Positions 27,041-35,946 are shown, counted from the stretch's first letter. The stretch: 64,000 bases of DNA from Methylobacterium radiotolerans JCM 2831 (GCF_000019725.1 NC_010505.1:5626001-5690000), one strand, 5' to 3'. Notes: generated by a model not told the origin, from the sequence alone. Made by a program: numbers and translations.

Positions 27041-27352
27041 ATGCATCGCGCGACGAGCCGCCGCACCATGAAGGCCCGCCGGGAGTCTTGCCACGGCTGG
27101 AGCATCGAGACGCTGTCCTACAGCCCGACGCGGATCGTCCGCCTCGGCGCCGAGAAGGTCGCGATCCTGTTCCCGCCGGTCGAGCCCGGTGCGGCCTGGC
27201 AGCTCTACCCGCATCCCGACACGTTCCCGGGTCTCAACTTCGAGGGTCTGCCCGAGCCGCTGCGCCCGGAATTCCTCGCCTTCCCGGATCTTCCGGAAGT
27301 CGAGCGGTTCCTCGGCATCCGCGACGCCGAGCCCGTCGCCCTCGCGGCGTGA
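27041..27352 (+). CDS. Hypothetical protein, 103 aa, downstream partner of the LexA-box gene
   Basis: Starts at an ATG 7 bases after an AAGGAGAC ribosome site, 32 bases downstream of the LexA-box gene, so it probably shares that transcript. The N-terminus is basic (HRATSRRTMKARRES), and a second in-frame Met at residue 10 could be the true start. The rest looks like a compact beta-rich domain: WSIETLSYSPTRIVRLGAEK, VAILFPPVEPGAAWQLYPHP, then LPEPLRPEFLAFPDLPEVER. No enzyme motif or membrane segment is seen. The family is not recognised. It ends 9 bases from the convergent methyltransferase gene. Confidence 0.7.
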   Translation: MHRATSRRTMKARRESCHGWSIETLSYSPTRIVRLGAEKVAILFPPVEPGAAWQLYPHPDTFPGLNFEGLPEPLRPEFLAFPDLPEVERFLGIRDAEPVALAA

Positions 27353-27361
27353 GCCGCGCTC

Positions 27362-28120
27362 TCAGGGCGTCGGCCAGGGCGCGCCGCGATGGAGCGCCTC
27401 GGCCTCGTCCGTGAACCTGCCGTCGGGGCCGTGCAGCACGAGGGGCGGCAGCAGGGTCGGGGCGGCCCGGCTCCCGCGGGTCGCCGCGATCAGGACGCGG
27501 ATCGCCGGCGCGTCGCCGCGGGGATGGACGGGGCGGATCGCCAGCCCGCCGTAGCGGCCCCTGAGGGCGTCGAGGCAGGCCGGGAGGGCGTCCGCCCGGT
27601 GGATGAGCCCGAGACGCCCGCCCGCCCGCAGGATCGCCGTGCAGGTGCGGATCCAGCTGTCGAGATCGCCGCCCGCGAAGGTGTGGGCGGCGGCGCGGCC
27701 CGGGTGCGGCGAGGCGCGGTGAGCGCCGGCCGCGAAGAACGGCGGGTTGGTGAGCACGACGTCGAAACTGTCCGGCAGCAGACCGGCGGCGCGGCGTTCC
27801 GCCGCGGACGCGAGCACGTCGGCGACCAAGACCCGCGCGTCGATGCCGTTGAGGGTCGCGTTGGCGCGGGCCTGCCCGGCGAGCGCCGGGTCGCGCTCGA
27901 CCAGGGTCGGCCGGAGGCCGGGCGCCAGGGCCGCGCAGGCGAGGCCGACGGCGCCGGTCCCGGCGCCGACATCGCAGAGCCGGTCCCCGGCCCGCGGCGC
28001 GAGCAGCCGGGCGAGCAGCACCGCGTCGGTCCCGGCGCGGTGCGCGCCCCGCGGCGGCTGGTGCAGGCGCAGGAGCCCGCCGAGGAAGGGATCGGCGCCG
28101 CTGTCGGCCTCGGCCGTCAC
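27362..28120 (-). CDS. TrmN6/YfiC-like N6-adenine methyltransferase
   Basis: A 252-residue SAM-dependent methyltransferase with a GTG start. The SAM loop is LCDVGAGTGAVGLACA and the adenine N6-methylation catalytic motif is VVLTNPPFF (NPP[FY]). The order and the long insert after NPPFF fit the TrmN6 group, which methylates A37 of tRNA1(Val). The opening DPFLGGLLRLHQPPRGAHRAGTDAVLLA is also characteristic of that group. Its GTG overlaps the TGA of the upstream DUF2007 gene as GTGA, implying coupled translation. Confidence 0.85.
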   Translation of the reverse strand: MTAEADSGADPFLGGLLRLHQPPRGAHRAGTDAVLLARLLAPRAGDRLCDVGAGTGAVGLACAALAPGLRPTLVERDPALAGQARANATLNGIDARVLVADVLASAAERRAAGLLPDSFDVVLTNPPFFAAGAHRASPHPGRAAAHTFAGGDLDSWIRTCTAILRAGGRLGLIHRADALPACLDALRGRYGGLAIRPVHPRGDAPAIRVLIAATRGSRAAPTLLPPLVLHGPDGRFTDEAEALHRGAPWPTP

Positions 28121-28341
28121 GGTTGGCGCAACTCGTGGGCGATGCCGGCATCCGTCAGCAGGCGGCGGGCCTGGGCCGCGTGGTCGCGCGGCACCAGGAG
28201 GCGCTGGCCGAAGACGCCGATCGACCCTTCCATCAGGCTCATGTGGCTGTCGGCCACGAGGACCGGGATCTCGGCCGCCTCGAGGATCGACCGGGCGAAC
28301 CCGATCAGCACGACGTCGTTGGACCGGATCAGCTCGATCAT
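28117..28341 (-). CDS. DUF2007-family small protein (putative signal-transducing)
   Basis: A 74-residue protein (MIELIRSNDVVLIGFARSIL...) with a compact beta-alpha-beta pattern and a C-terminal helix, RDHAAQARRLLTDAGI. It fits the DUF2007 family, annotated as putative signal-transducing and related to GlnB-like folds, with no known ligand. I started it at the Met before IELIRSN, because upstream residues are Arg/Pro-rich and not conserved-looking. It overlaps the TrmN6-like gene and is divergent from the polyprenyl synthase gene; DUF2007 genes are often found beside polyprenyl synthases in alphaproteobacteria. Confidence 0.8.
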   Translation of the reverse strand: MIELIRSNDVVLIGFARSILEAAEIPVLVADSHMSLMEGSIGVFGQRLLVPRDHAAQARRLLTDAGIAHELRQP

Positions 28342-28509
28342 CGCGGCTCGGCTCCGGAACGGGCGGGGATCGGCGGTTTCGTCGCGTGAGATCCGCGCTG
28401 GCGACACCCCATATCCGGCCGGCGACGATGTTGCGGCGCCGCGGGGCGCGTGCGAAGGGATCGCCCGCCCCCTGAGGGGCGACCGGTCTGGAGGTCACGG
28501 ATCTTGGGT

Positions 28510-29529
28510 ATGGCCCTCTCCATCGAGAATCCGAAGCCCGAGGCGGAGGCGGGGCTCAACGACCTCGTCGCGCTGGTGGCCGACGGCATGGCGCGGGTCA
28601 ACACCACGATCCTGTCGCGGACGGGATCGGACGTGGCGATGATCCCCGAGGTCGCCAACCACCTGATCGCCTCCGGCGGCAAGCGCCTGCGGCCGATCCT
28701 GACGCTGGCCTGCGCGCAGCTCTGCGGCTACGCGGGCGCCACCGAAGGCGACGTCAAGCTCGCCGCCAGCGTCGAGTTCATGCACACCGCCACGCTCCTC
28801 CACGACGACGTGGTCGACGAGAGCGACATGCGCCGCGGCCGCGTCGCCGCCCGGATCAAGTGGGGCAACGAGGCCTCCGTGCTCGTCGGCGACTTCCTGC
28901 TCGGCCAAGCCTTCCGGATGATGGTCGAGGTCGGCTCGCTGCGGGCGCTCGACATCCTCTCGGCCGCCGCCACGGTGATCGCCGAGGGCGAGGTGATGCA
29001 GCTCACCAACGCCAAGAACCTGGAGACCGACGAGGCCGCCTATCTGGCGGTGATCCGCGGCAAGACCGCCGAGCTGTTCGCCGCCGCCTGCGAGGTCGGG
29101 CCGGTGCTCGCCGGGCGACCCGAGGCCGAGCAGGCGGCGGCCCGATCCTACGGGATGAATCTCGGCATCGCCTTCCAGCTGATCGACGACGTGCTCGATT
29201 ACGGCGGCACCTCGGCCGAGCTCGGCAAGAACGTCGGCGACGATTTCCGCGAGGGCAAGATCACCCTGCCGATCGTCCTGGCCTATCGCCGGGCCAGCGA
29301 GGGCGAGCGCGGCTTCTGGCGGCGCACCCTGCAGCAGGGCGAGATCGGCGAGACCGACCTGGAGACCGCCCTCGACCTCCTACAGCGCCACGGTGCCCTG
29401 GAGGAGACTGTGGCCCGCGCCCACCATTACGGCGCCGAGGCCCGGGCCGCCCTCGACATCTTCCCGGACGGGCCCGTCAAGGCGGCGCTGATCGGGGCCG
29501 TTGAGTTCTGCGTGGCGCGGGCGCGCTGA
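28510..29529 (+). CDS. Long-chain polyprenyl (octa/decaprenyl) diphosphate synthase
   Basis: Extends farnesyl diphosphate with isopentenyl units to make the side chain of ubiquinone. It is 339 residues long. The first Asp-rich motif is LLHDDVVDESDMRRG with Asp99, Asp100 and Asp103, and the second is FQLIDDVLDYGG near 222-227. GGKRLRP binds isopentenyl diphosphate. The small residues just before the first motif (FMHTATLL) fit a long-product enzyme. Alphaproteobacteria usually make Q10, so decaprenyl is likely (IspB/DdsA type), but chain length cannot be proven from sequence. Confidence 0.93.
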   Translation: MALSIENPKPEAEAGLNDLVALVADGMARVNTTILSRTGSDVAMIPEVANHLIASGGKRLRPILTLACAQLCGYAGATEGDVKLAASVEFMHTATLLHDDVVDESDMRRGRVAARIKWGNEASVLVGDFLLGQAFRMMVEVGSLRALDILSAAATVIAEGEVMQLTNAKNLETDEAAYLAVIRGKTAELFAAACEVGPVLAGRPEAEQAAARSYGMNLGIAFQLIDDVLDYGGTSAELGKNVGDDFREGKITLPIVLAYRRASEGERGFWRRTLQQGEIGETDLETALDLLQRHGALEETVARAHHYGAEARAALDIFPDGPVKAALIGAVEFCVARAR

Positions 29530-29596
29530 GGCGGGAACTCGGGGCTCCCGCGTCGACAGCCACCGATCCGCGCCGGCCCGACGACCCGCGTCGGCC

Positions 29597-30025
29597 TCAA
29601 CGCGTCACGGGCCCGAGGGCTTCGGCGAGGGCGGGGGCGAGGTCGCGCAGCTCCGCGAGATGCGCGTCCGTCAGGGTGCGCAGCAGGGCCTCGGCGCGCG
29701 GCGTGAGGGACAGCTCGCTCCGCCGCCTGTCCTCGACGGCCCGCGTCTTGGTCAGCAGGCCGGCCTCCACCATGCGGGACACCAGCTCGGCCGCGCTGTG
29801 CGGAGCGATCAGCAGCTGCTCGGCCAGCAGGCCGACCGTCGCCGGCGCGCGCCCGGCATGGCCCGCCAGCGTCAGCAGGGCCTGATGCTGCTGCGGCGGC
29901 AGGCCCGCCCGGGCCGCCGCCGCCTCGCTGAACGCCAGGAAGCGGCGGAGACGGAAGCGGAAATCCGCGAGCGCCGCGTACTGCTCCCGCGACAGCGCCT
30001 CCGGTCCCGGGGCATCGGCCTCCAT
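29597..30025 (-). CDS. MarR-family transcriptional regulator
   Basis: A 142-residue winged-helix regulator. The DNA-binding core runs from about residue 45 (PPQQHQALLTLAGHAG) through the recognition helix VGLLAEQLLIAPHSAAELVSRM to the wing KTRAVEDRRRSELSLTPRAEALL, where DRR is the family signature. It is divergent from a ClC-type channel gene, and the 137-base shared region contains an imperfect palindrome between -35 and -10 of the channel promoter. It therefore probably represses the channel gene and itself. The ligand is unknown; this subgroup often responds to phenolics, oxidants or acid stress. Confidence 0.9.
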   Translation of the reverse strand: MEADAPGPEALSREQYAALADFRFRLRRFLAFSEAAAARAGLPPQQHQALLTLAGHAGRAPATVGLLAEQLLIAPHSAAELVSRMVEAGLLTKTRAVEDRRRSELSLTPRAEALLRTLTDAHLAELRDLAPALAEALGPVTR

Positions 30026-30107
30026 GATCGCCTCCGTGGTGGGTCCCTCGAGCCGCCGACGGTGCCCCGTATCGACGGGCTGGTCCCGGCTCGCAATGGC
30101 CGCGCCG

Positions 30108-30136
30108 TTGCAAGATATATCGGATTACGACATAAA
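30108..30136 (+). promoter_or_regulatory. Channel-gene promoter with candidate MarR operator in the spacer
   Basis: TTGCAA (30108-30113), 17 bases, CATAAA (30131-30136). The imperfect palindrome TATATCGGATTACGACATA (30116-30134; seven of nine symmetric pairs match) fills the spacer and -10. This is a typical MarR-type site that would block RNA polymerase. The stretch is clearly AT-rich against its surroundings. Confidence 0.65.
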
Positions 30137-30162
30137 AGCCGCCGCGAAGGAAGGAGGCCCCG

Positions 30163-31980
30163 ATGATCGGCGGGACTGGGAGCGGCAGCGGGGAGGGCAG
30201 CCCGTCGCGCCGGGCGCTGGGGGATTTCAGCGCGGACCGGCGGGTCCTGACGCTGGCCGGCATGGCGATCGTCACCGGGACCGCCGCCAGCGGCACCGCC
30301 TGGATCCTGCTCACGCTGATCGGCCTCGTCACCAATCTCGTGTGGTACGGCCGGCTCGACACCGCCCTGACCTCCCTGGCCGGCGCGGCGCCGGGGCCCT
30401 CGATGGTGGCGATCCCGGTGATCGGGGCGCTGATCGTCGGCGCCATGGCGCGCTACGGCTCGGAGAAGATCCGCGGCCACGGGATCCCGGAGGCGATGGA
30501 GGCGATCCTGGTCGGCGGCAGCCGGATGTCGCCCAGGGTCGCCGTGCTCAAGCCGCTCTCCTCGGCGGTCGCGATCGGCACCGGCGGACCGTTCGGCGCC
30601 GAGGGACCGATCATCGTGACGGGCGGCGCGGTCGGCTCGCTCTTCGCCCAGTTCTTCCATCTCAGCGCCGCCGAGCGGAAGACGCTGCTGGTGGCGGGCG
30701 CGGCGGCGGGCATGACCGCCATCTTCGGGACGCCCGTGGCGGCCGTGCTGCTCGCCGTCGAGGTTCTGCTGTTCGAGTGGCGGCCGCGGAGCCTCGTGCC
30801 GGTGACCGTCGGGGCTGTCACCGCGGCCTGCTGGCGGCCGGCCCTGTTCGGCGCCGGCCCGCTCTTTCCCTTCGCCGACAATCCGGTCCTGCCCTGGTGG
30901 GGGCTGCCCGCCTGCGCGCTGCTCGGCGTCGCCTGCGGCCTCATCTCGGGGGGGCTGACCCGGGCCCTCTACGCGCTGGAGGACGGCTTCGGGCGGCTTC
31001 CCCTGCACTGGATGTGGTGGCCCGCCATCGGCGCCGTCGTGGTCGGGCTGGGCGGCCTCGTGGAGCCCCGGGCGCTCGGCGTCGGCTACGACGTCATCCA
31101 CGACCTGCTCTCCGGCCACATGCTGGCGAGCGCCGTCGTGCTGATCCTCGTGGTCAAGGCGGCGATCTGGCTCGCCGCCCTGTCGTCGGGCACGTCCGGA
31201 GGCGTGCTCGCGCCGCTGCTGATCCTCGGCGGCGCCGTCGGCTGGCTGATCGGCGTCCTCCTGCCCGGCGCCCACGGTTTCTGGGCGCTCATCGGCATGG
31301 CGGCGATGCTCGGCGGCACCCTGCCGGCGCCGCTGACCGGCGTCGTCTTCGCCGTCGAGGTGACCGGCGACGTCGCCGCCCTGGCGCCGCTGCTCGCCGC
31401 CACCGTGGCGGCCTACGCGGTGACCGTGCTCCTCCTCAAGCGCTCGATCCTGACCGAGAAGATCGCCCGGCGCGGGCAGCACGTGACCCGGGAATACGGG
31501 ATCGATCCCTACGATCTCGCCCGGGTCGAGGCGGTGATGACCCGCACGGTCGAGACCCTGGACGCGGACCTGCCCCTGGCCGAGGCCCTCGCGGCCATCG
31601 AGACCGGCGCCCACCACGCCTACCCGGTGGTCGACGGCGCGGGCCGGCCCGTCGGCCTCGTCTCGCGCAACGACGCCCTCCGCTGGACCCTGGAGGAGCG
31701 CGACGGCGCGGCCGAGGAGGGCACCCTCGGCGAGCGCGTCTCGGACGCCGATCTCGCCGTCGTCCATCCGGGCGACGTGGTCTCGCACGCCCTCGACGTC
31801 ATGCTGTCGGCCGGGCAGGGGCGCCTGCCGGTCACCGATCCGCGCACCGGCGGCCTCGTCGGGCTCCTCACCCGCAAGGACCTGCTCCAGGTGCGCGCCA
31901 CGGTGGTGCGGGCCGAAGCCGAGCGCCGCGCGTTCTACCGGAAGGGGCGGGGTGAAAGGCGCGCACGGATGGAAGCATGA
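30163..31980 (+). CDS. ClC-family chloride channel/antiporter with C-terminal CBS pair
   Basis: A 605-residue membrane protein. The ClC selectivity motifs are GHGIPEAM (GSGIP-type), GTGGPFGAEGPII (with the gating Glu) and GTSGGVLAPLLILGG. A glutamate in the VAAVLLAVEVLLFEW segment corresponds to the internal proton glutamate, so Cl-/H+ exchange rather than passive conduction is likely. After about eleven hydrophobic segments, two CBS domains (about 450-600) probably bind an adenine nucleotide. MarR control suggests a stress role, such as acid resistance. An AAGGAGG ribosome site precedes the ATG. Its TGA overlaps the next gene as ATGA. Confidence 0.92.
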   Translation: MIGGTGSGSGEGSPSRRALGDFSADRRVLTLAGMAIVTGTAASGTAWILLTLIGLVTNLVWYGRLDTALTSLAGAAPGPSMVAIPVIGALIVGAMARYGSEKIRGHGIPEAMEAILVGGSRMSPRVAVLKPLSSAVAIGTGGPFGAEGPIIVTGGAVGSLFAQFFHLSAAERKTLLVAGAAAGMTAIFGTPVAAVLLAVEVLLFEWRPRSLVPVTVGAVTAACWRPALFGAGPLFPFADNPVLPWWGLPACALLGVACGLISGGLTRALYALEDGFGRLPLHWMWWPAIGAVVVGLGGLVEPRALGVGYDVIHDLLSGHMLASAVVLILVVKAAIWLAALSSGTSGGVLAPLLILGGAVGWLIGVLLPGAHGFWALIGMAAMLGGTLPAPLTGVVFAVEVTGDVAALAPLLAATVAAYAVTVLLLKRSILTEKIARRGQHVTREYGIDPYDLARVEAVMTRTVETLDADLPLAEALAAIETGAHHAYPVVDGAGRPVGLVSRNDALRWTLEERDGAAEEGTLGERVSDADLAVVHPGDVVSHALDVMLSAGQGRLPVTDPRTGGLVGLLTRKDLLQVRATVVRAEAERRAFYRKGRGERRARMEA

Positions 31981-32456
31981 CCCTGGACCCGCACCGTCCC
32001 GGCCGGACCACCCGCCTCGATCGGCTCGCGCCGGGCAGCTTCTACCTGATCGCCGGCCGGGACGGGCCGGATCTCGCCCTCGTCGTCCTGCGTGAGGGAC
32101 GCTGGCAAGCCCTGCTGCTGAACCGCCGTCACGCCGTCGACGGCCACCTGCGGGTCGAGTCCGAGATCGCCCCCGGGGCCGACGTGCTGGCGCTGCGGGG
32201 CGCCGTCCTGGCGCCGAGCGGCGCCCTCGCGGACATCGCCTTCGGCCTCACCGCCGCTCCGGCCGCGCTCCACCTCGGCGACGGCCGCGCGTATCTGCGC
32301 GGACACGACGGGGACGGCCGGCTCGCGACCTTCTCTGTCGGGAGCGGCCGGGCCACCGCGATCGATCCCGGCGACCTGCCGCGGTCGAGCCGCTGGCGCG
32401 TGATGGTGCCGGAGGCGGGCGGCGTCGTGACGGTCTACGAGGCCGCGCCCGGCTGA
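31977..32456 (+). CDS. Hypothetical protein, 159 aa, coupled to the ClC gene
   Basis: Starts on the ATG that overlaps the ClC stop codon (ATGA), so it is very likely translated with the channel. The sequence is beta-rich with short repeated strand/turn units (FYLIAGRDGPDLALVVLREG, RWQALLLNRRHAVDGHLRVE, GRLATFSVGSGRATAIDPGD). It has no signal peptide, membrane segment or catalytic motif. The family is unknown. A regulatory or accessory role to the channel is inference from the overlap alone. Confidence 0.7.
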   Translation: MTLDPHRPGRTTRLDRLAPGSFYLIAGRDGPDLALVVLREGRWQALLLNRRHAVDGHLRVESEIAPGADVLALRGAVLAPSGALADIAFGLTAAPAALHLGDGRAYLRGHDGDGRLATFSVGSGRATAIDPGDLPRSSRWRVMVPEAGGVVTVYEAAPG

Positions 32457-32475
32457 GCGCCGCCCGCGGGCCGGG

Positions 32476-33348
32476 TCAGCGCAGGAAGGTCGGCGCCACC
32501 CACCATCCCGGATGGGCGGCGCGCAGGGCGGCAGCGGCCCGGACGGCCGCGCGCCGGTCGGCGAACAGCGCGAACACGGTCGCGCCGGAGCCCGACATCC
32601 GCGCGAGGCGGCAGCCCTGGGCGCGGAGGGCTGCCAGCGCGTCGCCGATCACCGGCGCCACGGTCAGGGCCGGCGCTTCCAGGTCGTTGCGGGCCCCGGC
32701 CAGGGCCTGGAGCAGCGTGTCGGTCGCCGTGGCCTGCGGGATCGTCGGATGCGGTGCGCCCGCGAGATCCTGGCCGACGCTCAGGCCCAGAGCCCTGAAG
32801 ACCGGGGCGGTGGGCACCGGCACGCCGGGATTGATCAGCACCGCGGGAAGCGGTTCGAGCCCGAGGGCCGCCCCGATCTCCTCGCCCGCGCCGCGCATCA
32901 TCCGGGCCCGCGGGTCGAGGCAGACCGGTACGTCGGCGCCGGTCTCCCGCGCCACCGCGCCGACGGCCGCGTGGTCGAGGGGCAGCCCGTTGAGGCGCGC
33001 CAGCAGGCGCAGGGCCGCGGCGGCGTCGGAGGAGCCGCCGCCGATCCCCGCCGCGACCGGCAGGCGCTTCACCAGATGGAAGGCACCCGCGCGCAAGCCC
33101 GGCACCCGTGCGGCGAGACCCCGGGCGGCCCGCAGGACGAGGTTGTCGTCCGTCGGGCCGGCAGGGCCGGCGGTGGGGCCGCTGACGGTCAGGCCCAGCG
33201 GGGCGTCGGGATCCAGGGTGAGGCGGTCGGCGGTGCCCGCGAAGGCGACGAGGCTCTCGAGCACGTGGTAGCCGTCACCGACGCGTCGGCCGAGGACGTG
33301 GAGCGTCAGGTTGACCTTGGCGGGGGCGCGATCGGCGAGCAGGGTCAC
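32476..33348 (-). CDS. ispE: 4-diphosphocytidyl-2-C-methyl-D-erythritol kinase
   Basis: ATP-dependent GHMP kinase of the non-mevalonate isoprenoid pathway, giving the 2-phosphate of CDP-methylerythritol. It is 290 residues long. The N-terminal [15 protein letters not shown] contains Lys11, the ATP loop is [15 protein letters not shown] at about 97-111, the catalytic Asp139 lies in [10 protein letters not shown], and a C-terminal [12 protein letters not shown] completes the GHMP signature. It supplies precursors used by the polyprenyl synthase 4 kb away. It is 66 bases downstream of moeA on the same strand, with no functional link. Confidence 0.95.
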   Translation of the reverse strand: MTLLADRAPAKVNLTLHVLGRRVGDGYHVLESLVAFAGTADRLTLDPDAPLGLTVSGPTAGPAGPTDDNLVLRAARGLAARVPGLRAGAFHLVKRLPVAAGIGGGSSDAAAALRLLARLNGLPLDHAAVGAVARETGADVPVCLDPRARMMRGAGEEIGAALGLEPLPAVLINPGVPVPTAPVFRALGLSVGQDLAGAPHPTIPQATATDTLLQALAGARNDLEAPALTVAPVIGDALAALRAQGCRLARMSGSGATVFALFADRRAAVRAAAALRAAHPGWWVAPTFLR

Positions 33349-33414
33349 GGGGTCTCGGTCGGGTCGTGGCGATGTCTCCCGAGGCTCTACAGGCTCGCGG
33401 CCCGGAACAACAGC

Positions 33415-34662
33415 TCAGCTGCCGGCGCCGACCGCACCGTGCGGTCGATAGGGCAGGGCGTCGCCCGGGCGGATCGCGGTCAGATCCTCGGCGAGTTCCA
33501 CCAGCCCGTCGCTGCCCGCGAGACTGGACAGCGCGCCGCCGGGCGCCGGCACGGCCTCGGGCAGGCCGTCCCGGCCGGCCCGGAGGCAGACGCGCAGGTA
33601 TTCGCGCCGGCCGGGGCGCTTTCCGCGGGCGAAGCCGCTGCGGATCGCCAGCTCGGGCGCCGTGTCGCGCGCGCCGGAGAGATGGAGCACCAGGGGACCG
33701 AGCACCGCCAGGGCGGTCACGTAGGCGGCGGCCGGGTTGCCCGGCAGCCCGATGACGGGCGTGCCGGCCACGGTTCCGAGCGCGACCGGGCGGCCGGGCT
33801 TGATCGCCAACCGCCAGAAGGTCAGTCGGCCCGAAGCCTCGATCGCGGCGCGGACATGGTCCTCCTCGCCCACCGAGGCGCCTCCCGAGGTCAGGATCAG
33901 GTCGTGGGACGCCGCCGCCTCCGCGATGCGCGCCCGCAGCGGTCCGGGCTCGTCGCGGAGGATGCCGAGATCGACGGGGACGGCGCCGAGGCGTCTCAGG
34001 AGCGCGGCGAGCATCGGCCGGTTGGCGTCGAAAATCCCGGCCGGCGGCAGGGACTGGCCGGGCGGTGTCAGCTCGTCGCCGGTCGAGAAGAGCGCGACCG
34101 TCAGGGGCGTCCGCAGCGGCAGCGCGGCCAGGCCACAGGCGGCCGCGAGTGCGATGTGCTGCGGCCCGAGGCGCGTCCCGGCGCGGAGCGCCGTGCTGCC
34201 GCGGGCGACGTCCTCGCCGGCCCGCCGACGATTGGCGCCCGACACGAGTCCTCCGGGCAGGATGACGCTGCCGTCGTCGATCCGGACGTCCTCCTGCATG
34301 ACGACGGTGTCGGTCCCCGCGGGCACCGGCGCCCCGGTGAAGATGCGCACGGCCGCGCCCGGACCGGGATCGCCCGCCGGATGGCCGGCCGGCACGCGTC
34401 CGCCGACGGGCAGGCGCGTCTCGCCGCCGGCCGCGAGATCGGCGGCGCGCAGGGCGTAGCCGTCCACCGCGGCGTTGTCGAAGGGAGGCAGATCGAGGGG
34501 CGCGATCACATCGTCCGCGAGGACCCGGCCGTCCGCATCCGCGAGCGGGACTGTCTCGGTCCCGGACAGGATCGGGAGTCGCGCCCGGATCAGAGCCACC
34601 GCGTCGGCGACCCGCAGCGGCGCGGTGGCGGCGTCGAAGCAGTCGGGGCTCAGGCGGCCCAT
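33415..34662 (-). CDS. moeA: Molybdopterin molybdenumtransferase MoeA family
   Basis: Inserts molybdate into adenylylated molybdopterin to make active molybdenum cofactor. The 415-residue length is standard. Domain III motifs VALFSTGDELTPPGQ, ILTSGGASVGEEDHV and VIGLPGNPAAAYV are characteristic, as are PPFDNAAVDGYALR and RIFTGAPVPAGTDTVVMQE in the N-terminal half. No other moa or mob genes are adjacent. It is divergent from the class V aminotransferase, with 141 bases between starts. Confidence 0.93.
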   Translation of the reverse strand: MGRLSPDCFDAATAPLRVADAVALIRARLPILSGTETVPLADADGRVLADDVIAPLDLPPFDNAAVDGYALRAADLAAGGETRLPVGGRVPAGHPAGDPGPGAAVRIFTGAPVPAGTDTVVMQEDVRIDDGSVILPGGLVSGANRRRAGEDVARGSTALRAGTRLGPQHIALAAACGLAALPLRTPLTVALFSTGDELTPPGQSLPPAGIFDANRPMLAALLRRLGAVPVDLGILRDEPGPLRARIAEAAASHDLILTSGGASVGEEDHVRAAIEASGRLTFWRLAIKPGRPVALGTVAGTPVIGLPGNPAAAYVTALAVLGPLVLHLSGARDTAPELAIRSGFARGKRPGRREYLRVCLRAGRDGLPEAVPAPGGALSSLAGSDGLVELAEDLTAIRPGDALPYRPHGAVGAGS

Positions 34663-34803
34663 GGCGCTGCCGGATTGGAGTGAGGCGAGCGTGTCGGCAC
34701 GGGCGGCCTCGCGGACTGGGACACGGCGACTTGCGGCATCGGCGCCGCGCGATCAAGCCTGGGCCGTGGTCCCGGCGGATCCGATCCTCTAGGCTCGCGC
34801 ATC

Positions 34804-35946
34804 ATGGCGTTCACCGAATCCGTCGCCGCGGCGCTCCCGTGCCAGCGCCACCTCTTCGAGATGCCCGCCGACGTCTGCTACCTCGACGCCGCCGCGTGGT
34901 CGCCGCTGCCGCGGGCCGTGCGCGCGGCGGGCGAGGCGGGGATCCTGGTCAAGAGCCGCCCCTGGGACCATCCCCGCACGGCGATCCCGCCCTGGGCCGA
35001 GCGAGCGCGCGCGGCGGCGGCGCGATTGATCGGCGCCACCGCGGACGACATCGCGATCGTCGGCGCGGTCAGCCACGCCATGGCGGTGGCCGCCCGCAAC
35101 CTGACCGTGAGGCCGGGCGGGCGCCTGCTCCGCGTGGCCGACGAGTTCCCGTCCCTGCGCTTCGCCTTCGACCGGCTCGCCGAGCGGCAGGGTCTGGTGA
35201 TGGAGGAGGTTCCGCGCCCGCCGGACGGCGACTGGACCGCGGCGGTCGCGGCCGCGATCGCCCGGCCGGGCGCCCCGCCGCTCGCCCTCGCCACCCTGAC
35301 CCCGTTGCACTGGACCGACGGCAGCCTGATCGACCTCGATCGGCTCGCCCCCCTGGTCCATCATGCCGGTGCGGCCCTGGTGATCGACGCCACGCAGGCC
35401 GCGGGCGCCATGCCCGTCGACGTCGCCCGCTGGCGCCCCGACTTTCTGGCCTTCCCGACCTACAAATGGGCGCTCGGACCCTACGGCCTCGCCTTCCTGT
35501 ACGCCGCGCCGCACCGGCAGGACGGGGCGGCCATCGAGGAGAATGTCGGGAACCGGCCGCCGGCCGTCGGCGCGCGCCGCTACGACCGGGGCGAGCTGAA
35601 CGATCCGGTGGCGCTGTTCATGGCGGTGACCGGGCTGGAGCAGATCGCCGAGTGGGGTGTGCCGGCGGTCGCCGCCCGGCTGCGGGGGCTGACCGACCGC
35701 TTGGCGGACGGGGTCGCCGGCCTCGGCCTGACGCCGCCGCCGGCCTCCCTGCGGGCACCCCACATCCTCGGTCTGCGGCCGCCCGCGGGCCTGCCGACGG
35801 GCCTGGTCGATCGCCTGCAGCGGGACCGGGTCTACGTGAGCGAGCGCTCCGGCGCCCTGCGCATCAGCCCGCACGTGTGGACGGACGGGGACGACCTCGC
35901 GCGATGCCTTGCCGCACTGTCCGAGGCCTGCCAGGGGAGCACCTGA
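34804..35946 (+). CDS. Class V aminotransferase (PLP-dependent)
   Basis: A 380-residue fold-type I PLP enzyme. The N-terminal CYLDAAAWSPLPRAV and the cofactor residues around ALVIDATQAAGAMPVD (phosphate and ring contacts) precede Lys221 in FPTYKWALGP, which would form the internal aldimine. The family includes kynureninase, cysteine desulfurases and isopenicillin-N epimerase-like enzymes. No cysteine typical of desulfurases is evident in the expected C-terminal loop, so a desulfurase role is less likely. The substrate is undetermined. It stands alone between moeA and the polysaccharide cluster. Confidence 0.85.
   Translation: MAFTESVAAALPCQRHLFEMPADVCYLDAAAWSPLPRAVRAAGEAGILVKSRPWDHPRTAIPPWAERARAAAARLIGATADDIAIVGAVSHAMAVAARNLTVRPGGRLLRVADEFPSLRFAFDRLAERQGLVMEEVPRPPDGDWTAAVAAAIARPGAPPLALATLTPLHWTDGSLIDLDRLAPLVHHAGAALVIDATQAAGAMPVDVARWRPDFLAFPTYKWALGPYGLAFLYAAPHRQDGAAIEENVGNRPPAVGARRYDRGELNDPVALFMAVTGLEQIAEWGVPAVAARLRGLTDRLADGVAGLGLTPPPASLRAPHILGLRPPAGLPTGLVDRLQRDRVYVSERSGALRISPHVWTDGDDLARCLAALSEACQGST

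Noticed and set aside
26334..27352. A prophage remnant at the LexA-box genes
   Set aside because: No integrase, terminase, structural gene, attachment repeat or codon shift was seen. A phage ancestry of the larger protein remains only a suggestion.
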